Shown in pieces: positions 46,350-56,250 of a stretch of DNA of 64,000 bases; the first letter of the stretch is position 1, and each line of letters opens with the position of its first letter. A program made the position numbers and the translations under genes. Source of the DNA: Winogradskyella marincola (lineage in GTDB: Bacteria > Bacteroidota > Bacteroidia > Flavobacteriales > Flavobacteriaceae); the NCBI RefSeq assembly GCF_029624125.1, contig NZ_JARSBN010000002.1, forward strand, positions 462,402 through 526,401, in the 5' to 3' direction. The notes beneath the pieces were generated by a model. That model worked only from the letters and a program-made list of their open reading frames with translations, ran no database searches and was not told the DNA's origin.

Positions 46350-47543
46350 TTAAATAACTTCTAATTTCTTCCCAACTTTAATAAAAGCGGTGATGGCTTT
46401 GTCTAATTGTTCCTTAGAATGTGCTGCTGAAAGTTGTACGCGGATTCTTGCTTTTTCCTTAGGAACAACAGGATAAAAGAAGCCAATTACATATACTCCT
46501 TCCTCTAAAAGCATATTTGCCATTGTTTGAGACAACTTAGCATCATATAGCATTACAGGTACGATAGCAGAATCTCCGTCAACGATATCAAAACCAGCGT
46601 CTTTCATTCCTTTTTTGAAATATTTAGTATTCCAGTCTACTTTATCTCTAAGTGCAGTATCGTTTTTAAGCATATCAAAAACTTTGATAGAAGCACCAAC
46701 AATTGCAGGAGCTAAAGAGTTTGAAAATAAATACGGACGAGAACGCTGACGTAAAATTTCAATAACTTCTTTTTTGGCTGTTGTGTATCCGCCCATTGCT
46801 CCACCTAACGCTTTGCCAAGTGTTCCAGTGATAATATCAATTCTTCCTAGAACTCCTTTTTCTTCAAGTGTACCAATTCCTGTTTCACCAATAAAACCAG
46901 CAGCATGGCATTCATCAATCATTACCATGGCATCGTATTTATCTGCTAAATCACAAATCTTGTCTAAAGGAGCTACTAATCCGTCCATAGAGAATACGCC
47001 ATCAGTAACAATGATTTTAAAGCGCGCTCCATTTTCATTAGCAGCAATGAGTTGCTTTTCTAAGTCTGCCATATCATTATTTTGGTAGCGATATCTTGCA
47101 GCTTTACATAATCTTACTCCATCAATAATAGAGGCATGATTTAAAGAATCGGAAATAATAGCGTCTTCTGCAGTTAAAAGTGGTTCAAAGACTCCTCCAT
47201 TTGCATCAAAAGCAGCTGCGTATAAAATGGTGTCTTCAGTACCATAAAAATCCGCTATTTTTTGTTCTAATTCTTTGTGTATGTCTTGCGTACCGCATAT
47301 AAACCGAACAGATGACATTCCAAATCCATGAGTATCTAAAGTTTCTTGAGCGGCTTTTATAACTTCAGGATGAGAAGAAAGTCCTAAGTAGTTATTTGCA
47401 CAAAAGTTAAGGACTTTTTGCCCTGTGTTTAAAGTAATTTCTGCACCTTGAGGCGAAGTGATAATTCGTTCTTCTTTAAAAAGACCTGCGTCTTTAATAG
47501 CTTCAATTTCTTGTTGTAAATGAGCTTTAATATTTCCGTACAT
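46350..47543 (-). CDS. kbl: Glycine C-acetyltransferase (2-amino-3-ketobutyrate CoA ligase)
   Basis: 397 residues of the alpha-oxoamine synthase PLP family. Lys244 in [15 protein letters not shown] is the Schiff-base lysine; [28 protein letters not shown] and [12 protein letters not shown] are family segments. The protein sits on the Kbl side of the family, catalysing 2-amino-3-oxobutyrate plus CoA to glycine plus acetyl-CoA in threonine degradation. The partner tdh is not in the window. It lies between the AddA-like and OmpA genes on the same strand. Confusion with serine palmitoyltransferase is possible but the length and ends favour Kbl. Confidence 0.9.
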   Translation of the reverse strand: MYGNIKAHLQQEIEAIKDAGLFKEERIITSPQGAEITLNTGQKVLNFCANNYLGLSSHPEVIKAAQETLDTHGFGMSSVRFICGTQDIHKELEQKIADFYGTEDTILYAAAFDANGGVFEPLLTAEDAIISDSLNHASIIDGVRLCKAARYRYQNNDMADLEKQLIAANENGARFKIIVTDGVFSMDGLVAPLDKICDLADKYDAMVMIDECHAAGFIGETGIGTLEEKGVLGRIDIITGTLGKALGGAMGGYTTAKKEVIEILRQRSRPYLFSNSLAPAIVGASIKVFDMLKNDTALRDKVDWNTKYFKKGMKDAGFDIVDGDSAIVPVMLYDAKLSQTMANMLLEEGVYVIGFFYPVVPKEKARIRVQLSAAHSKEQLDKAITAFIKVGKKLEVI

Positions 47544-47584
47544 AATTTTTGTGTTAGTTGTTTCGCAAAGATACTATCTTGAAA

Positions 47585-50500
47585 TTAGACTTCAACAACT
47601 TCAACAGTTTCATTTATGTAAACAAGAAATTTGCAAGTTACATCATGGTTCATTGTTTTTAGAACAGAAGCATAAGTGTTGAGTTGAGATTTGTGAGATG
47701 CCATTTGATCTCCCGTTTTGTAGTCAATTATTGTAACTTCATTTTTTTGATTGATATTGATACGATCTGGTCTATGCAGTTCTCCAGATGGTGTTACAAT
47801 ATCTCTTTCGTTGTAAACTTTGTGGTCGTTGTTATAGTATAATTTAATTTTTGGATGTTCTATAACTTGCATTACAATTGTTCTAAGAGCTTCTTCATCT
47901 GAGGCTGTTATATCGCCAGAAGCTAATAAATCGTCAATGGCAAAGTCAATATCTTCTTGTGTTACGATTTTAGAGAGTAAAAGATGCACCAAATTACCAC
48001 GTTCTATAGCTTTTCCTTGTTTGGTATCCCAAAGTTGGCCGGCTTTTGTTATGATTTTTAAATTATGATCTTCTTTTGGTACAGAGATTAAATCAATAGA
48101 AGTTGTGTCTGCTTCTGGTTCTGTTTTTTGGTTTAGATTTTTTGAAGTGCCAAAATTGTATGTAAGCGTGCTGTCTGACCATAATCCTCTATCTTGTAAA
48201 TAAGAAATAAACATACCAGCATATGTTTTTTCGCTCACAACACCTTTAGTGCTAATATCTTTTTTTGTTATGATATGTAACTGCTCTACAGCTCTGGTTA
48301 AAGTTACATACAGAAGATTAATGTTGTCTAATTCTAATTGAGATTTTCGAGTTTCATAGAGCGCTTTGCCATCATCACCAAAGTGTTCAACATCACTATT
48401 GTAGTTGAGTAATAATGTTTCAAAATTATTGTAATTATTTTGCTCAACAGGAAACCAAACTTTTGGTTCTATTTCTTGATAAATATTTAGATCTGCAAAT
48501 GGAAAAATAACCACAGGAAATTCTAACCCCTTAGATTTATGAATGGTCATAATCTGTACAGCATTATTATTTTTTGGCGAAATAACACTGAGACTGTCTT
48601 TTTTCTTTTCAAAATAATTTATGAACGACGACAAATCTGAATTTTGCTTTTGTGTAAATTCTAAAATAACATCTAAGTAAAATTGAACAAAAGCATCAGA
48701 TGCGTTGTGAAGATTAAATGCTCTAATAAGTTCTTCAACAAGATCGTAAAGAGGAACTTGTAGTAGTTTGTTTTTGTCTATGTAGATATTTAAATCTTCA
48801 AGTTTTTTGAGCATTTCATCAAAACCAATGGCTAAATGAGCGCTGTAAAATGAATGTTTGTCATCGATGTTATGTTGATTTGCAATAAAAGTTAAAACAT
48901 CAATTTTTAAACTATCATTATCGGGTTGAATTAATAGTTTTAGAAAAGCATCAAGAAACTGAACTTTGTCAGAGTTCTTTAATAGTAAGGTTTCAGAAGA
49001 AGTGATTTTTATACCTTTTTCACTTAAGAATTTAGCTATCTCAACACCTTCTTTTCGTTTTCTTACAATGATACAAATGTCGTCTAATGAAAACCCATTT
49101 TTCAGGCATTCTTCAATAGTTTTTAAAGTGCTATTGGTATACATTTCATTAGCATTATCCTCTTTTGAAATGTCTAAAAACTCAATGTTAACATAACCTT
49201 CTGTATTTTGAAATGGCTTTTGTTTAGAGTTTAAGTAAAGTTCAGCATATCTACTATCGTTAAAATAATTTTGACTCAAAAACAGAAAAAAAGCATTGTT
49301 AAAATCTATAATTTCTCTAGCGCTTCTGTAGTTTGTATCTAAGCTTAGTACTTCTGCTTCAATCTGAAAAGGTGTGCTAGATCTGTTATATAAGTCGATA
49401 AACTGTTCTGGCTCACCACCTCTCCATCTGTAGATAGATTGTTTGGCATCTCCTACAAGCATAGCAGAACCATTAGATGCAGAGAGCGCATTATCTAGGA
49501 GTGGTAACAAATTTTCCCACTGCATATTAGAGGTATCTTGAAACTCATCTATAAAGTAGTGTCTAAACTTTTCGCCCAAACGTTCATAAATAAATGGTGT
49601 GGGTTGGCCTTTTATTTCATTGCTTATAATTTTATTAAATTCTGAAATAAGCATTTTATTTTGCTCCTCTTTTAAGATGTTTAGTTCTTTCTGAATAGCA
49701 TTTAATACAGAGAGTGGAGTTATATTTTTATAGAGGCCTTGTTTTAGTTTTAATTCAAAAACTAAATCTTTTGTTTTTAGAAAAGCTTCAGCCAGGTTTG
49801 GTTGAATGCTGTTTATGGTGCTTGCAATTGTATCTGTAACACGTTTTGGGTAAAGCGTATTACCTTCTGTTAGGTCGTTTTGCCATGCAGATGAAAAAGA
49901 AATACCCAAATTGCCTTGTGCTAAGTTGAAAAAGTGATTAGGAAGCGATTTTCTGTTAAAATCATCAAACTGTAAGCCACACTCGTCAATTAGAGCAAGT
50001 ACTGTCTCGGCTGTAGTTATAATATCCTTTTCTATTACAGAGCTATCCTTTATTAAGGTAGATTTTAAGGTTTTAAAGTCTTCAATCGTTTTGTTTTTAA
50101 ACGTCTCAATGGCTTCTAAGTCGTTTTCATTAACAAGAAGTTTAGCTATTTTGTTAAAGTCGTAGCTAATGTCCCAGCTTTTGTCATCATCAGCTTTTTC
50201 AATCGCAAAATCAACTAATGTTTGTGTTAAAATGTCGTTATTTCCAGCTCTAGAAATTAAATTATCAACAGCTTCGTTAAGAAGACGTTCTTGGTCTAGC
50301 TCTACTTCAAAATTTACAGGAAGTTTTAGATCGTGAGCAAAAGTTCTAATAACTCTGTGTGTAAAACCATCAATTGTAGAAATATCAAAAGCGCCATAGT
50401 TGTGCATGATGTGTTTCAATATTGTCTTAGAACGATTTATTAAGAATTCAGGTGCTATAGACAGTTCACCGCATATTGCGCTAAACATAGGATGAGGAGC

Positions 50501-50716
50501 TGTAAGGCTGTCTACCTGAGAAAATACTTTTAGCATTTCTACAATACGCTCTTTCATTTCGCCAACAGCTTTGTTGGTAAATGTTATGGCTAGTATAGAT
50601 TTAAACTGTTCATTGTTCTTAGATTGAACAAGGATTTTAATATAGGTCTTTGCTAAGGTAAATGTTTTACCACTTCCAGCAGAAGCATCGTATATTTTGA
50701 AGGCTGAGTCTTGCAA
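47585..50716 (-). CDS. AddA-like UvrD-family helicase-nuclease
   Basis: 1043 residues. Walker [10 protein letters not shown] (residues 10-18) and helicase motifs [73 protein letters not shown] and [10 protein letters not shown] show a UvrD/RecB-type helicase. The C-terminal RecB nuclease is present ([30 protein letters not shown] at ~997). With the AddB-like subunit at 41998-44760 it would form an end-resecting nuclease for double-strand break repair. The two genes are on one strand but separated by kbl and an OmpA gene, so expression is not a simple two-gene operon. Confidence 0.9.
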   Translation of the reverse strand: MQDSAFKIYDASAGSGKTFTLAKTYIKILVQSKNNEQFKSILAITFTNKAVGEMKERIVEMLKVFSQVDSLTAPHPMFSAICGELSIAPEFLINRSKTILKHIMHNYGAFDISTIDGFTHRVIRTFAHDLKLPVNFEVELDQERLLNEAVDNLISRAGNNDILTQTLVDFAIEKADDDKSWDISYDFNKIAKLLVNENDLEAIETFKNKTIEDFKTLKSTLIKDSSVIEKDIITTAETVLALIDECGLQFDDFNRKSLPNHFFNLAQGNLGISFSSAWQNDLTEGNTLYPKRVTDTIASTINSIQPNLAEAFLKTKDLVFELKLKQGLYKNITPLSVLNAIQKELNILKEEQNKMLISEFNKIISNEIKGQPTPFIYERLGEKFRHYFIDEFQDTSNMQWENLLPLLDNALSASNGSAMLVGDAKQSIYRWRGGEPEQFIDLYNRSSTPFQIEAEVLSLDTNYRSAREIIDFNNAFFLFLSQNYFNDSRYAELYLNSKQKPFQNTEGYVNIEFLDISKEDNANEMYTNSTLKTIEECLKNGFSLDDICIIVRKRKEGVEIAKFLSEKGIKITSSETLLLKNSDKVQFLDAFLKLLIQPDNDSLKIDVLTFIANQHNIDDKHSFYSAHLAIGFDEMLKKLEDLNIYIDKNKLLQVPLYDLVEELIRAFNLHNASDAFVQFYLDVILEFTQKQNSDLSSFINYFEKKKDSLSVISPKNNNAVQIMTIHKSKGLEFPVVIFPFADLNIYQEIEPKVWFPVEQNNYNNFETLLLNYNSDVEHFGDDGKALYETRKSQLELDNINLLYVTLTRAVEQLHIITKKDISTKGVVSEKTYAGMFISYLQDRGLWSDSTLTYNFGTSKNLNQKTEPEADTTSIDLISVPKEDHNLKIITKAGQLWDTKQGKAIERGNLVHLLLSKIVTQEDIDFAIDDLLASGDITASDEEALRTIVMQVIEHPKIKLYYNNDHKVYNERDIVTPSGELHRPDRININQKNEVTIIDYKTGDQMASHKSQLNTYASVLKTMNHDVTCKFLVYINETVEVVEV

Positions 50717-50783
50717 AAGATAAATTTTATACCAAAATAGGGAATCTTAATAATTTATTTAGAACTTCTTGTTTTCAAAATTG

Positions 50784-50791
50784 TAAATTTG
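50784..50791 (+). promoter_or_regulatory. -7 promoter box of the superoxide dismutase gene
   Basis: TAAATTTG matches TAnnTTTG, 38 bases upstream of the ATG at 50830. Confidence 0.5.
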
Positions 50792-50829
50792 TTAAAATTG
50801 AAACAATAACACTAAAAAACATAAACATT

Positions 50830-51438
50830 ATGGCTTTTGAATTACCACAATTAAAATATGCATACGATGCTTTAGAACCACATATTGATGCACGTACAAT
50901 GGAAATCCACCATTCTAAGCACCACAATGGTTATACATCAAAGTTAAATGCTGCTATCGAAGGAACAGATTTAGAAGGTAAATCTATCGAAGACATCTTA
51001 ACTAACCTAGATATGAATAATGCCGGTGTTAGAAACAATGGAGGTGGTTTTTATAATCACTCTTTATTTTGGGATGTTATGAATCCTGAAGATAAAGGTT
51101 ATTTATCAGGAGAATTAAAAGATGCTATTGAAGCAGAATTTGGATCTAAAGAGGCGTTTATAGATGCATTTTCTAAAGCAGCTGCAACACAGTTTGGTTC
51201 AGGTTGGGCTTGGTTATGTGTACACAAAGGAGGTAAGGTAGAGGTTTGCTCTACGCCAAACCAAGATAATCCACTAATGCCAGGCGTTAGTTGTGGTGGC
51301 ACACCAATCTTAGGATTAGATGTTTGGGAACACGCTTACTACTTAAACTACCAAAACAGAAGACCAGATTATATCGATGCTTTTTTCAAGGTTATTAACT
51401 GGAATGAAGTTGAGCGTCGTTATGCTGAAGCTAAATAA
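50830..51438 (+). CDS. sodA: Superoxide dismutase, Mn/Fe type
   Basis: 202 residues, the normal length. The metal ligands are His27 ([11 protein letters not shown]), His77 (NHSLFW), Asp164 and His168 (DVWEHAYYL). [22 protein letters not shown] and TPNQDNPL lie on the Mn or cambialistic side rather than the strict Fe side, but Bacteroidota enzymes often use either metal, so the metal is not settled. The protein destroys superoxide in the cytoplasm. It is a single-gene unit with its own promoter and terminator. Confidence 0.95.
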   Translation: MAFELPQLKYAYDALEPHIDARTMEIHHSKHHNGYTSKLNAAIEGTDLEGKSIEDILTNLDMNNAGVRNNGGGFYNHSLFWDVMNPEDKGYLSGELKDAIEAEFGSKEAFIDAFSKAAATQFGSGWAWLCVHKGGKVEVCSTPNQDNPLMPGVSCGGTPILGLDVWEHAYYLNYQNRRPDYIDAFFKVINWNEVERRYAEAK

Positions 51439-51457
51439 TATTTTTATTACATAGTAG

Positions 51458-51488
51458 AAAAGCCAGACTTAATAGTCTGGCTTTTTTT
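51458..51488 (+). terminator. Intrinsic terminator of sodA
   Basis: AAAGCCAGACT and AGTCTGGCTTT form an 11-bp stem with a four-base loop and a T-run on the plus strand. Confidence 0.9.
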
Positions 51489-51528
51489 ATAATATGAAAT
51501 TGAAATTTTTATAAAAATGATTAAAATG

Positions 51529-51602
51529 AAAAAAGGTGAACAGAGAGTTCACCTTTTTTGCCCCAAATCTACCATAAACTTAACCTACTTATGTTATGGT
51601 GA
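51529..51602 (-). ncRNA. Candidate small RNA, copy 1 of a tandem pair
   Basis: One of two near-identical ~75-base units in the 506-base sodA-purF gap. On the minus strand a perfect -7 box TATATTTG (51612-51605) precedes a short hairpin (ACCATAA/TTATGGT), a linker with TTTGGGGC, and a Rho-independent terminator (GGTGAAC/GTTCACC followed by T6). The predicted RNA is ~70 bases. No reading frame of note is inside. The alternative is that the repeats are merely purF transcript ends; the matching promoter boxes argue otherwise. Confidence 0.5.
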
Positions 51603-51604
51603 GT

Positions 51605-51612
51605 CAAATATA
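51605..51612 (-). promoter_or_regulatory. -7 promoter box of small-RNA candidate copy 1
   Basis: TATATTTG, exact match to TAnnTTTG on the minus strand, two bases outside the repeat boundary. Confidence 0.5.
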
Positions 51613-51763
51613 AGTTTACAATAAATTAATATTTAAATTTTTCGGATAAACGACCTATATATTAGTCTAAGCGTGGATGCTATTATTATTGTGTAAAATT
51701 GAGCTTGTAAGAGCGTATCAATTACATAAAACGAGTTAAAGCATTACTTTAAATAAAGTCCAT

Positions 51764-51839
51764 AAAAAAAGGTGAACAGAGAGTTCACCTTTTTTTGCCC
51801 CAAATCTACCATGAACTTAACCTACTTATGTTATGGTGA
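51764..51839 (-). ncRNA. Candidate small RNA, copy 2 of a tandem pair
   Basis: A second ~76-base unit with the same 5' hairpin, TTTGGGGC linker and terminator. It differs by one substitution (CATGAAC for CATAAAC on the plus strand) and by one extra base in each A/T run. Its -7 box TACATTGG (51849-51842) lies at exactly the same offset as in copy 1, although the bases around it differ. The 161 bases between the copies contain nothing else I can support. Confidence 0.5.
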
Positions 51840-51841
51840 TA

Positions 51842-51849
51842 CCAATGTA
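51842..51849 (-). promoter_or_regulatory. -7 promoter box of small-RNA candidate copy 2
   Basis: TACATTGG on the minus strand, one mismatch from TAnnTTTG, at the same offset (two bases) from the repeat as in copy 1. Confidence 0.4.
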
Positions 51850-51944
51850 ATTTTAATTTGTTAAAAAAGACGTAAATATTAGACGAAAAGCATTTTTTAT
51901 CGGCAAATTACGTGTTTTTTCGGACTAAAAGCCTGTTTTTGAGC

Positions 51945-53843
51945 TTAATAGGCACGTTCTTTATTGCCTTCGTAAAAATTAATAAAGGCTCTGTTAACCA
52001 CTCTGTTACCTCCATTTGTAGGGTAATCTCCTGTAAAATACCAATCACCTAAATTTTTAGGACAAGCTTTGTGTAAGTTTTTAACAGGTTGAAAAATAAT
52101 TTTTACTTCAGCATTAACAGATTCATCGCTTAAGAGCTCTGCAATTTTATCTGATATTTGTTCGTCTGAGAAGTTGTCATAAATCTCTTTGACATAGTTA
52201 ACCACATTTTTGTCTTTTAGGTTAACCTGCTTTAAACATTTTTGATATACTTCTTCTACTATATGATATTGGTTGTTGTCTTTTAATAACTCTAGTGCAG
52301 CTCTAAAGGCAACTAAGCTTTCGAGATTAGCCATATCAATACCATAACAATCTGGATATCGTATTTGTGGTGCAGAAGAGACTACTATTATTTTCTTAGG
52401 CCTTAACCTATCCATCATTTTTATAATACTCTTCTTTAAGGTCGTTCCTCTTACAATACTGTCGTCTATGATTACAAGATTGTCAGTTGGTTTTATAACG
52501 CCATAAGTAACATCGTATACGTGCGCTACTAAATCGTCTCTACTACTATCTTCTGTGATAAAGGTTCGTAGTTTTACATCTTTAATAGCAATTTTTTCTA
52601 TTCGTGGTCTTTCAGATAATATTTCGGTTACTCGTTCTGCCGAGAGTTTTCCGTTACCTGCCAAAATAGATTTTGTTTTTTTCTCGTTGAGGTGTTCTTC
52701 AACCGTATCAATCATTCCAAAAAATGATGTTTCGGCTGTATTAGGTATAAAAGAAAAAACGGTGTTTTGAGTATCGTTATCAATAGCTTCAAGGACTTTT
52801 GGCATTAATAATCTACCAAGTTCTTTTCGCTCTTCATAAATTTCAGCATCGCTTCCTCTGGAGAAATAGATACGCTCAAAAGAACATGCCTTACGTTCTA
52901 AAGGCTCTAAGATTTTTTTAATTCTTATTTCGCCAGATTTTTTGGTAATAATAGCATGTCCTGGATCTAATTCCTTAACATCATCAAAAGCAACATTAAA
53001 AACGGTTTGTATTACAGGTCTTTCTGAAGCAACAACAACAACTTCGTCATCTTTATAGTAGTAAGCGGGTCTAATACCAGCAGGATCTCTTAATACAAAT
53101 GAGTCTCCGTGACCTAAAAGGCCAGCCATGGCATAACCACCATCCCAGTTCTTTGCAGCGCGCTTCAAAATTTTACTCAGTTTAAGACGTTCTGCAATTA
53201 GAGGGGAACATTCTATCTTAGAATAGCCTTCTTTTTTTAGATCTTTATAGATTTTGCTGACAGCATCATCTAAGAAATGACCTATTTTTTCCATTACAGT
53301 AATAGTGTCTGCCTTTTCTTTTGGGTGCTGACCAATGTCTACCAGGTTGTTGAATAGTTCATTAACATTTGTCATGTTAAAATTACCAGCAACGATAAGG
53401 TTTCTGTGCATCCAGTTGTTTTGTCTTAAAAATGGATGTACACTCTCTACACTGTTTTTTCCAAACGTACCATAGCGCACATGTCCTAATAAGACTTCGC
53501 CAATGTAAGGTATGTTCTTTTTTTGTAATTCTACATCATCCTTATATTCTGGATGAGCAGTCATTTCTTTATTAATGCGTTCGTTAATTTGAGCAAAAAT
53601 ATCCTGAATAGGTTGTTGTGCTATAGAACGTACTCTACTAATATAGCGTTCGCCAGGTGTAGTGTCTAGTTTTATGCTGGCAAAACCAGCACCATCTTGT
53701 CCGCGATTGTGCTGTTTTTCCATCATAAGGTACATTTTGTTTACACCATAAAATGCTGTACCATATTTTTTCTTGTAATATTCTAAAGGTTTTAAAAGCC
53801 TTATATGCGCTATACCACACTCGTGTTTTAAAGCATCACTCAT
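51945..53843 (-). CDS. purF: Amidophosphoribosyltransferase (PurF-type), extended form
   Basis: 632 residues, longer than the ~470-510 of most PurF. An N-terminal class II glutamine amidotransferase has its nucleophile at Cys9 (KHECGIAH), so a propeptide of eight residues must be removed, with NRGQDGAGF, LGHVRYGT and GNFNMTNVNEL as glutaminase motifs. The C-terminal PRPP-binding loop is VIIDDSIVRGTT (~455-466), followed by SSAPQIRYPDCYGIDM. About 120 further residues close the protein. It makes 5-phosphoribosylamine, the first step of purine synthesis. An additional conventional PurF may exist elsewhere in the genome, so this could be a paralogue. Confidence 0.85.
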   Translation of the reverse strand: MSDALKHECGIAHIRLLKPLEYYKKKYGTAFYGVNKMYLMMEKQHNRGQDGAGFASIKLDTTPGERYISRVRSIAQQPIQDIFAQINERINKEMTAHPEYKDDVELQKKNIPYIGEVLLGHVRYGTFGKNSVESVHPFLRQNNWMHRNLIVAGNFNMTNVNELFNNLVDIGQHPKEKADTITVMEKIGHFLDDAVSKIYKDLKKEGYSKIECSPLIAERLKLSKILKRAAKNWDGGYAMAGLLGHGDSFVLRDPAGIRPAYYYKDDEVVVVASERPVIQTVFNVAFDDVKELDPGHAIITKKSGEIRIKKILEPLERKACSFERIYFSRGSDAEIYEERKELGRLLMPKVLEAIDNDTQNTVFSFIPNTAETSFFGMIDTVEEHLNEKKTKSILAGNGKLSAERVTEILSERPRIEKIAIKDVKLRTFITEDSSRDDLVAHVYDVTYGVIKPTDNLVIIDDSIVRGTTLKKSIIKMMDRLRPKKIIVVSSAPQIRYPDCYGIDMANLESLVAFRAALELLKDNNQYHIVEEVYQKCLKQVNLKDKNVVNYVKEIYDNFSDEQISDKIAELLSDESVNAEVKIIFQPVKNLHKACPKNLGDWYFTGDYPTNGGNRVVNRAFINFYEGNKERAY

Positions 53844-53852
53844 ATTATGTAA

Positions 53853-53883
53853 TAAAAAAACGCGCTAAAAATTAAGCGCGTCG
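53853..53883 (-). terminator. Intrinsic terminator between the PfkB gene and purF
   Basis: ACGCGCTTAA/TTAGCGCGT-type arms pair around an AT loop; on the minus strand a seven-T tract follows and ends ten bases before the purF ATG, so purF transcription must come from read-through or from a promoter overlapping the hairpin. Confidence 0.75.
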
Positions 53884-53891
53884 ATTTTTTT

Positions 53892-54818
53892 TTAAGTTAA
53901 TTCTATATCAAATTGTGTTAGACTCTTAAATTGTTCTAAGCGTCTATGCACTTCTTCTGTTTTTAAATTCTCCATACGTTCTGTTCCAAATTTTTCAACA
54001 CAAAACGATGCTAATGTAGAGCCGTAGATTACTGCATTTTTTAAGTTTTCAAAAGAGTAATCTCCTGTTTTTGCTAAATAACCAGCAAATCCACCTGCAA
54101 AAGTATCTCCTGCACCTGTAGGATCAAATACTTCTTCTAATGGTAGTGCTGGTGCAAAGAATACGCTATCGTCATGAAACAATAATGCTCCGTGTTCTCC
54201 TTTTTTGATAACCACATATTTAGGACCCATTTCATGAATTTTTCTTGCAGCAACAACTAAAGAGTATTCTCCTGTTAACTGTCTTGCTTCTTCGTCATTG
54301 ATGGTGATAACATCAATATGTTTTATGGTGTTGTGTAAGTCTTCTAATGCACAATCCATCCAAAAGTTCATGGTATCTAAAATTACCATCTTTGGTTTTG
54401 TTGTCATTTGGTTGAGCACACTCATTTGTGTTAGAGGGTGCAGATTACCTAGCATAACAACTTCTGCATCTTTATAGTTTTCTGGCACTACAGGTTCAAA
54501 ATCAGCTAAAACATTAAGCTCAGTAGCTAATGTGTCTCTAGAATTCATATCGTTGTGATATCTACCGCTCCAAAAGAAAGTTTTACCATCTTTTACGATT
54601 TCTATTCCAGATACATCAATGTTTTTATTAGACATAAGGTCTAAATATTCTTGCGGAAAATCTCCACCAACTACCGAAACTACAGCAGAATCTACATTAA
54701 AATTTGAAGCAGCAAGACCTATAAATGTGCCAGCTCCTCCAAGGATTTTATCGGTTTTACCAAAAGGTGTTTCAATAGCATCAAAAGCTACAGTACCAAC
54801 AATAACTAATTTACCCAT
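53892..54818 (-). CDS. PfkB family carbohydrate/nucleoside kinase
   Basis: 308 residues of the ribokinase fold. The N-terminal GGAGTFIGLAASNF is the first PfkB signature region and DPTGAGDTFAGGFAGYLA (~232-249) the second, with the catalytic Asp and anion hole. The C-terminus (FGTERMENLKTEEV) follows the family. It phosphorylates a sugar or nucleoside that sequence alone does not fix. It lies upstream of purF and on the same strand, which could link it to nucleotide metabolism, but a terminator separates them. Confidence 0.88.
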   Translation of the reverse strand: MGKLVIVGTVAFDAIETPFGKTDKILGGAGTFIGLAASNFNVDSAVVSVVGGDFPQEYLDLMSNKNIDVSGIEIVKDGKTFFWSGRYHNDMNSRDTLATELNVLADFEPVVPENYKDAEVVMLGNLHPLTQMSVLNQMTTKPKMVILDTMNFWMDCALEDLHNTIKHIDVITINDEEARQLTGEYSLVVAARKIHEMGPKYVVIKKGEHGALLFHDDSVFFAPALPLEEVFDPTGAGDTFAGGFAGYLAKTGDYSFENLKNAVIYGSTLASFCVEKFGTERMENLKTEEVHRRLEQFKSLTQFDIELT

Positions 54819-54897
54819 TAAAGTAAGTTTGAATTAAGGTGCAAAAGTACATAAAATATATTGCTGATGAAACATACTTGACATCATCTAAATTAAA

Positions 54898-55539
54898 TTA
54901 TTTTCTTCCAAAATCCGCAGGAATTTCTCCCCAAGCTTTGGTTTCCCATTTAACGATGGTAGTAGTGTAGTTGTTTTCTTTCAGCCATTTTACAGCTCTG
55001 TCTACCAAATCAAAAACAGGTTTGTTTTTAGCGTTGCGTTCTAATTTAGAATTGCACATTTTTTTTCGTACCCAACTCATTGCGGTTTTAGAGTCGGTAT
55101 AAATGATTCGGTCGCTATTATGCTGTTTTAAAAATGCTAATCCGTGAACGATAGCTAAAAATTCGCCAATATTGTTGGTGCCTTCTTCAAAAGGTCCTTG
55201 AATAAAGAGTTGTTTTTTTGTTTTGGTATCAACACCACGATATTCCATTTTGCCAGGATTGCCAGACGAAGCGGCATCAACCGAAATGGAATTATAGTTG
55301 GGTTGTCCTATTTTTTTGAGCTGTTCTGCAGAGAGTTCGCTTTTAAAACTCTTGGATTTGCCTATGTAATCTTTTGGGCCATCTTTAAGAGCTTTTTTTG
55401 CGGCTTCAAAAGTGGCGAAAGATTTATATTGAGCACCTTTAAAATCTTTGATTTGAGCTTTGCAGTCGTCCCATTTCTCAAAAACTCCAGTTTTATGGCC
55501 TTTCCAAACCGTGTAATATTTCTTTTTCTTTTTTGACAT
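54898..55539 (-). CDS. rnhA: Ribonuclease H with N-terminal viroplasmin (RNHBP) domain
   Basis: 213 residues. The N-terminal ~45 residues (YYTVWKGHKTGVFEKW, YKSFATFEAAKKAL) form the caulimovirus viroplasmin-like hybrid-binding domain seen in eukaryotic and many Bacteroidota RNase HI. The nuclease part has the active-site carboxylates: Asp in SVDAASSGNPG, Glu in NIGEFLAIVHG, Asp in IYTDSKTAMSW and Asp near the end in IPADFGRK. It removes RNA from RNA-DNA hybrids. It starts eight bases after the stop of the cyclase-family gene, in a purN-cyclase-rnhA run. Confidence 0.93.
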   Translation of the reverse strand: MSKKKKKYYTVWKGHKTGVFEKWDDCKAQIKDFKGAQYKSFATFEAAKKALKDGPKDYIGKSKSFKSELSAEQLKKIGQPNYNSISVDAASSGNPGKMEYRGVDTKTKKQLFIQGPFEEGTNNIGEFLAIVHGLAFLKQHNSDRIIYTDSKTAMSWVRKKMCNSKLERNAKNKPVFDLVDRAVKWLKENNYTTTIVKWETKAWGEIPADFGRK

Positions 55540-55547
55540 AGTGTGTA

Positions 55548-56246
55548 CTAACTTTCAAAAATAGCTACAGCTCTTACAGGAGAACCTGTTCCGCCTTTAA
55601 TTTTAAGAGGTAATCCAATAAATCTAAAACGTCCTCTACCAATTAATTTGTATAAGTTAACCATATTTTCATAATGCGTAAATCCCATTTCTCCACAAAT
55701 ATGATGAACTTCCTTATTAGAAATTCCTGAAACTCCAGGCGACATTGTTTCTACGCCAAAAGCAGCAATTTTTTTATTTCCCAACCATTTTGCAGCCTCT
55801 ACACTAATGCCAGGGCCTTTGCTCCAGTTTTCTGTACCAAATGCTTTTCTGTAATGGTCAGTATATATTAATATGGTGTCATTTTCTAAAATGGAAAGAT
55901 TTTGTGCTTTGCAAGCCTCTTCAAGATCTTTAATTTCTATTAACTCTCTAAACCTTTTATGAGAGAGGTCTATGCAAATACCCTCTGTATAAAACATAGA
56001 TAATGGCATTTTGTCAATGGAATGCCCTTTGTGCTTTTTTGCCATATGGTTAATGGCATCAACGTGAGTACCTGTGTGCTCGCCAAGCTCTAACTTATGC
56101 ACAGCAACGGTTTTTGAAGTCGCATCTACTTCGCCATCCCATTCTTCGTGAGTATTGTGGATAGACATTTTTACTTGAGGCAAATCCTTAAAAACAGGCA
56201 TGCCTTCATATATATCTTGACTTAAATCTATAATTTCAGTCATCAA
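55548..56246 (-). CDS. Cyclase family protein (kynurenine-formamidase-like)
   Basis: 232 residues. The metal-binding signature HTGTHVDAINHM (HxGTHxDxxxH) and the N-terminal IIDLSQDIYEGMPVF place it in the cyclase/KynB fold. Such enzymes hydrolyse formyl- or amide-type bonds (for example N-formylkynurenine), but no tryptophan-pathway gene adjoins, so the substrate is open. The purN stop lies four bases upstream of its ATG and rnhA follows after eight bases, suggesting one operon. Confidence 0.82.
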   Translation of the reverse strand: MMTEIIDLSQDIYEGMPVFKDLPQVKMSIHNTHEEWDGEVDATSKTVAVHKLELGEHTGTHVDAINHMAKKHKGHSIDKMPLSMFYTEGICIDLSHKRFRELIEIKDLEEACKAQNLSILENDTILIYTDHYRKAFGTENWSKGPGISVEAAKWLGNKKIAAFGVETMSPGVSGISNKEVHHICGEMGFTHYENMVNLYKLIGRGRFRFIGLPLKIKGGTGSPVRAVAIFES

Positions 56247-56250
56247 TAAA

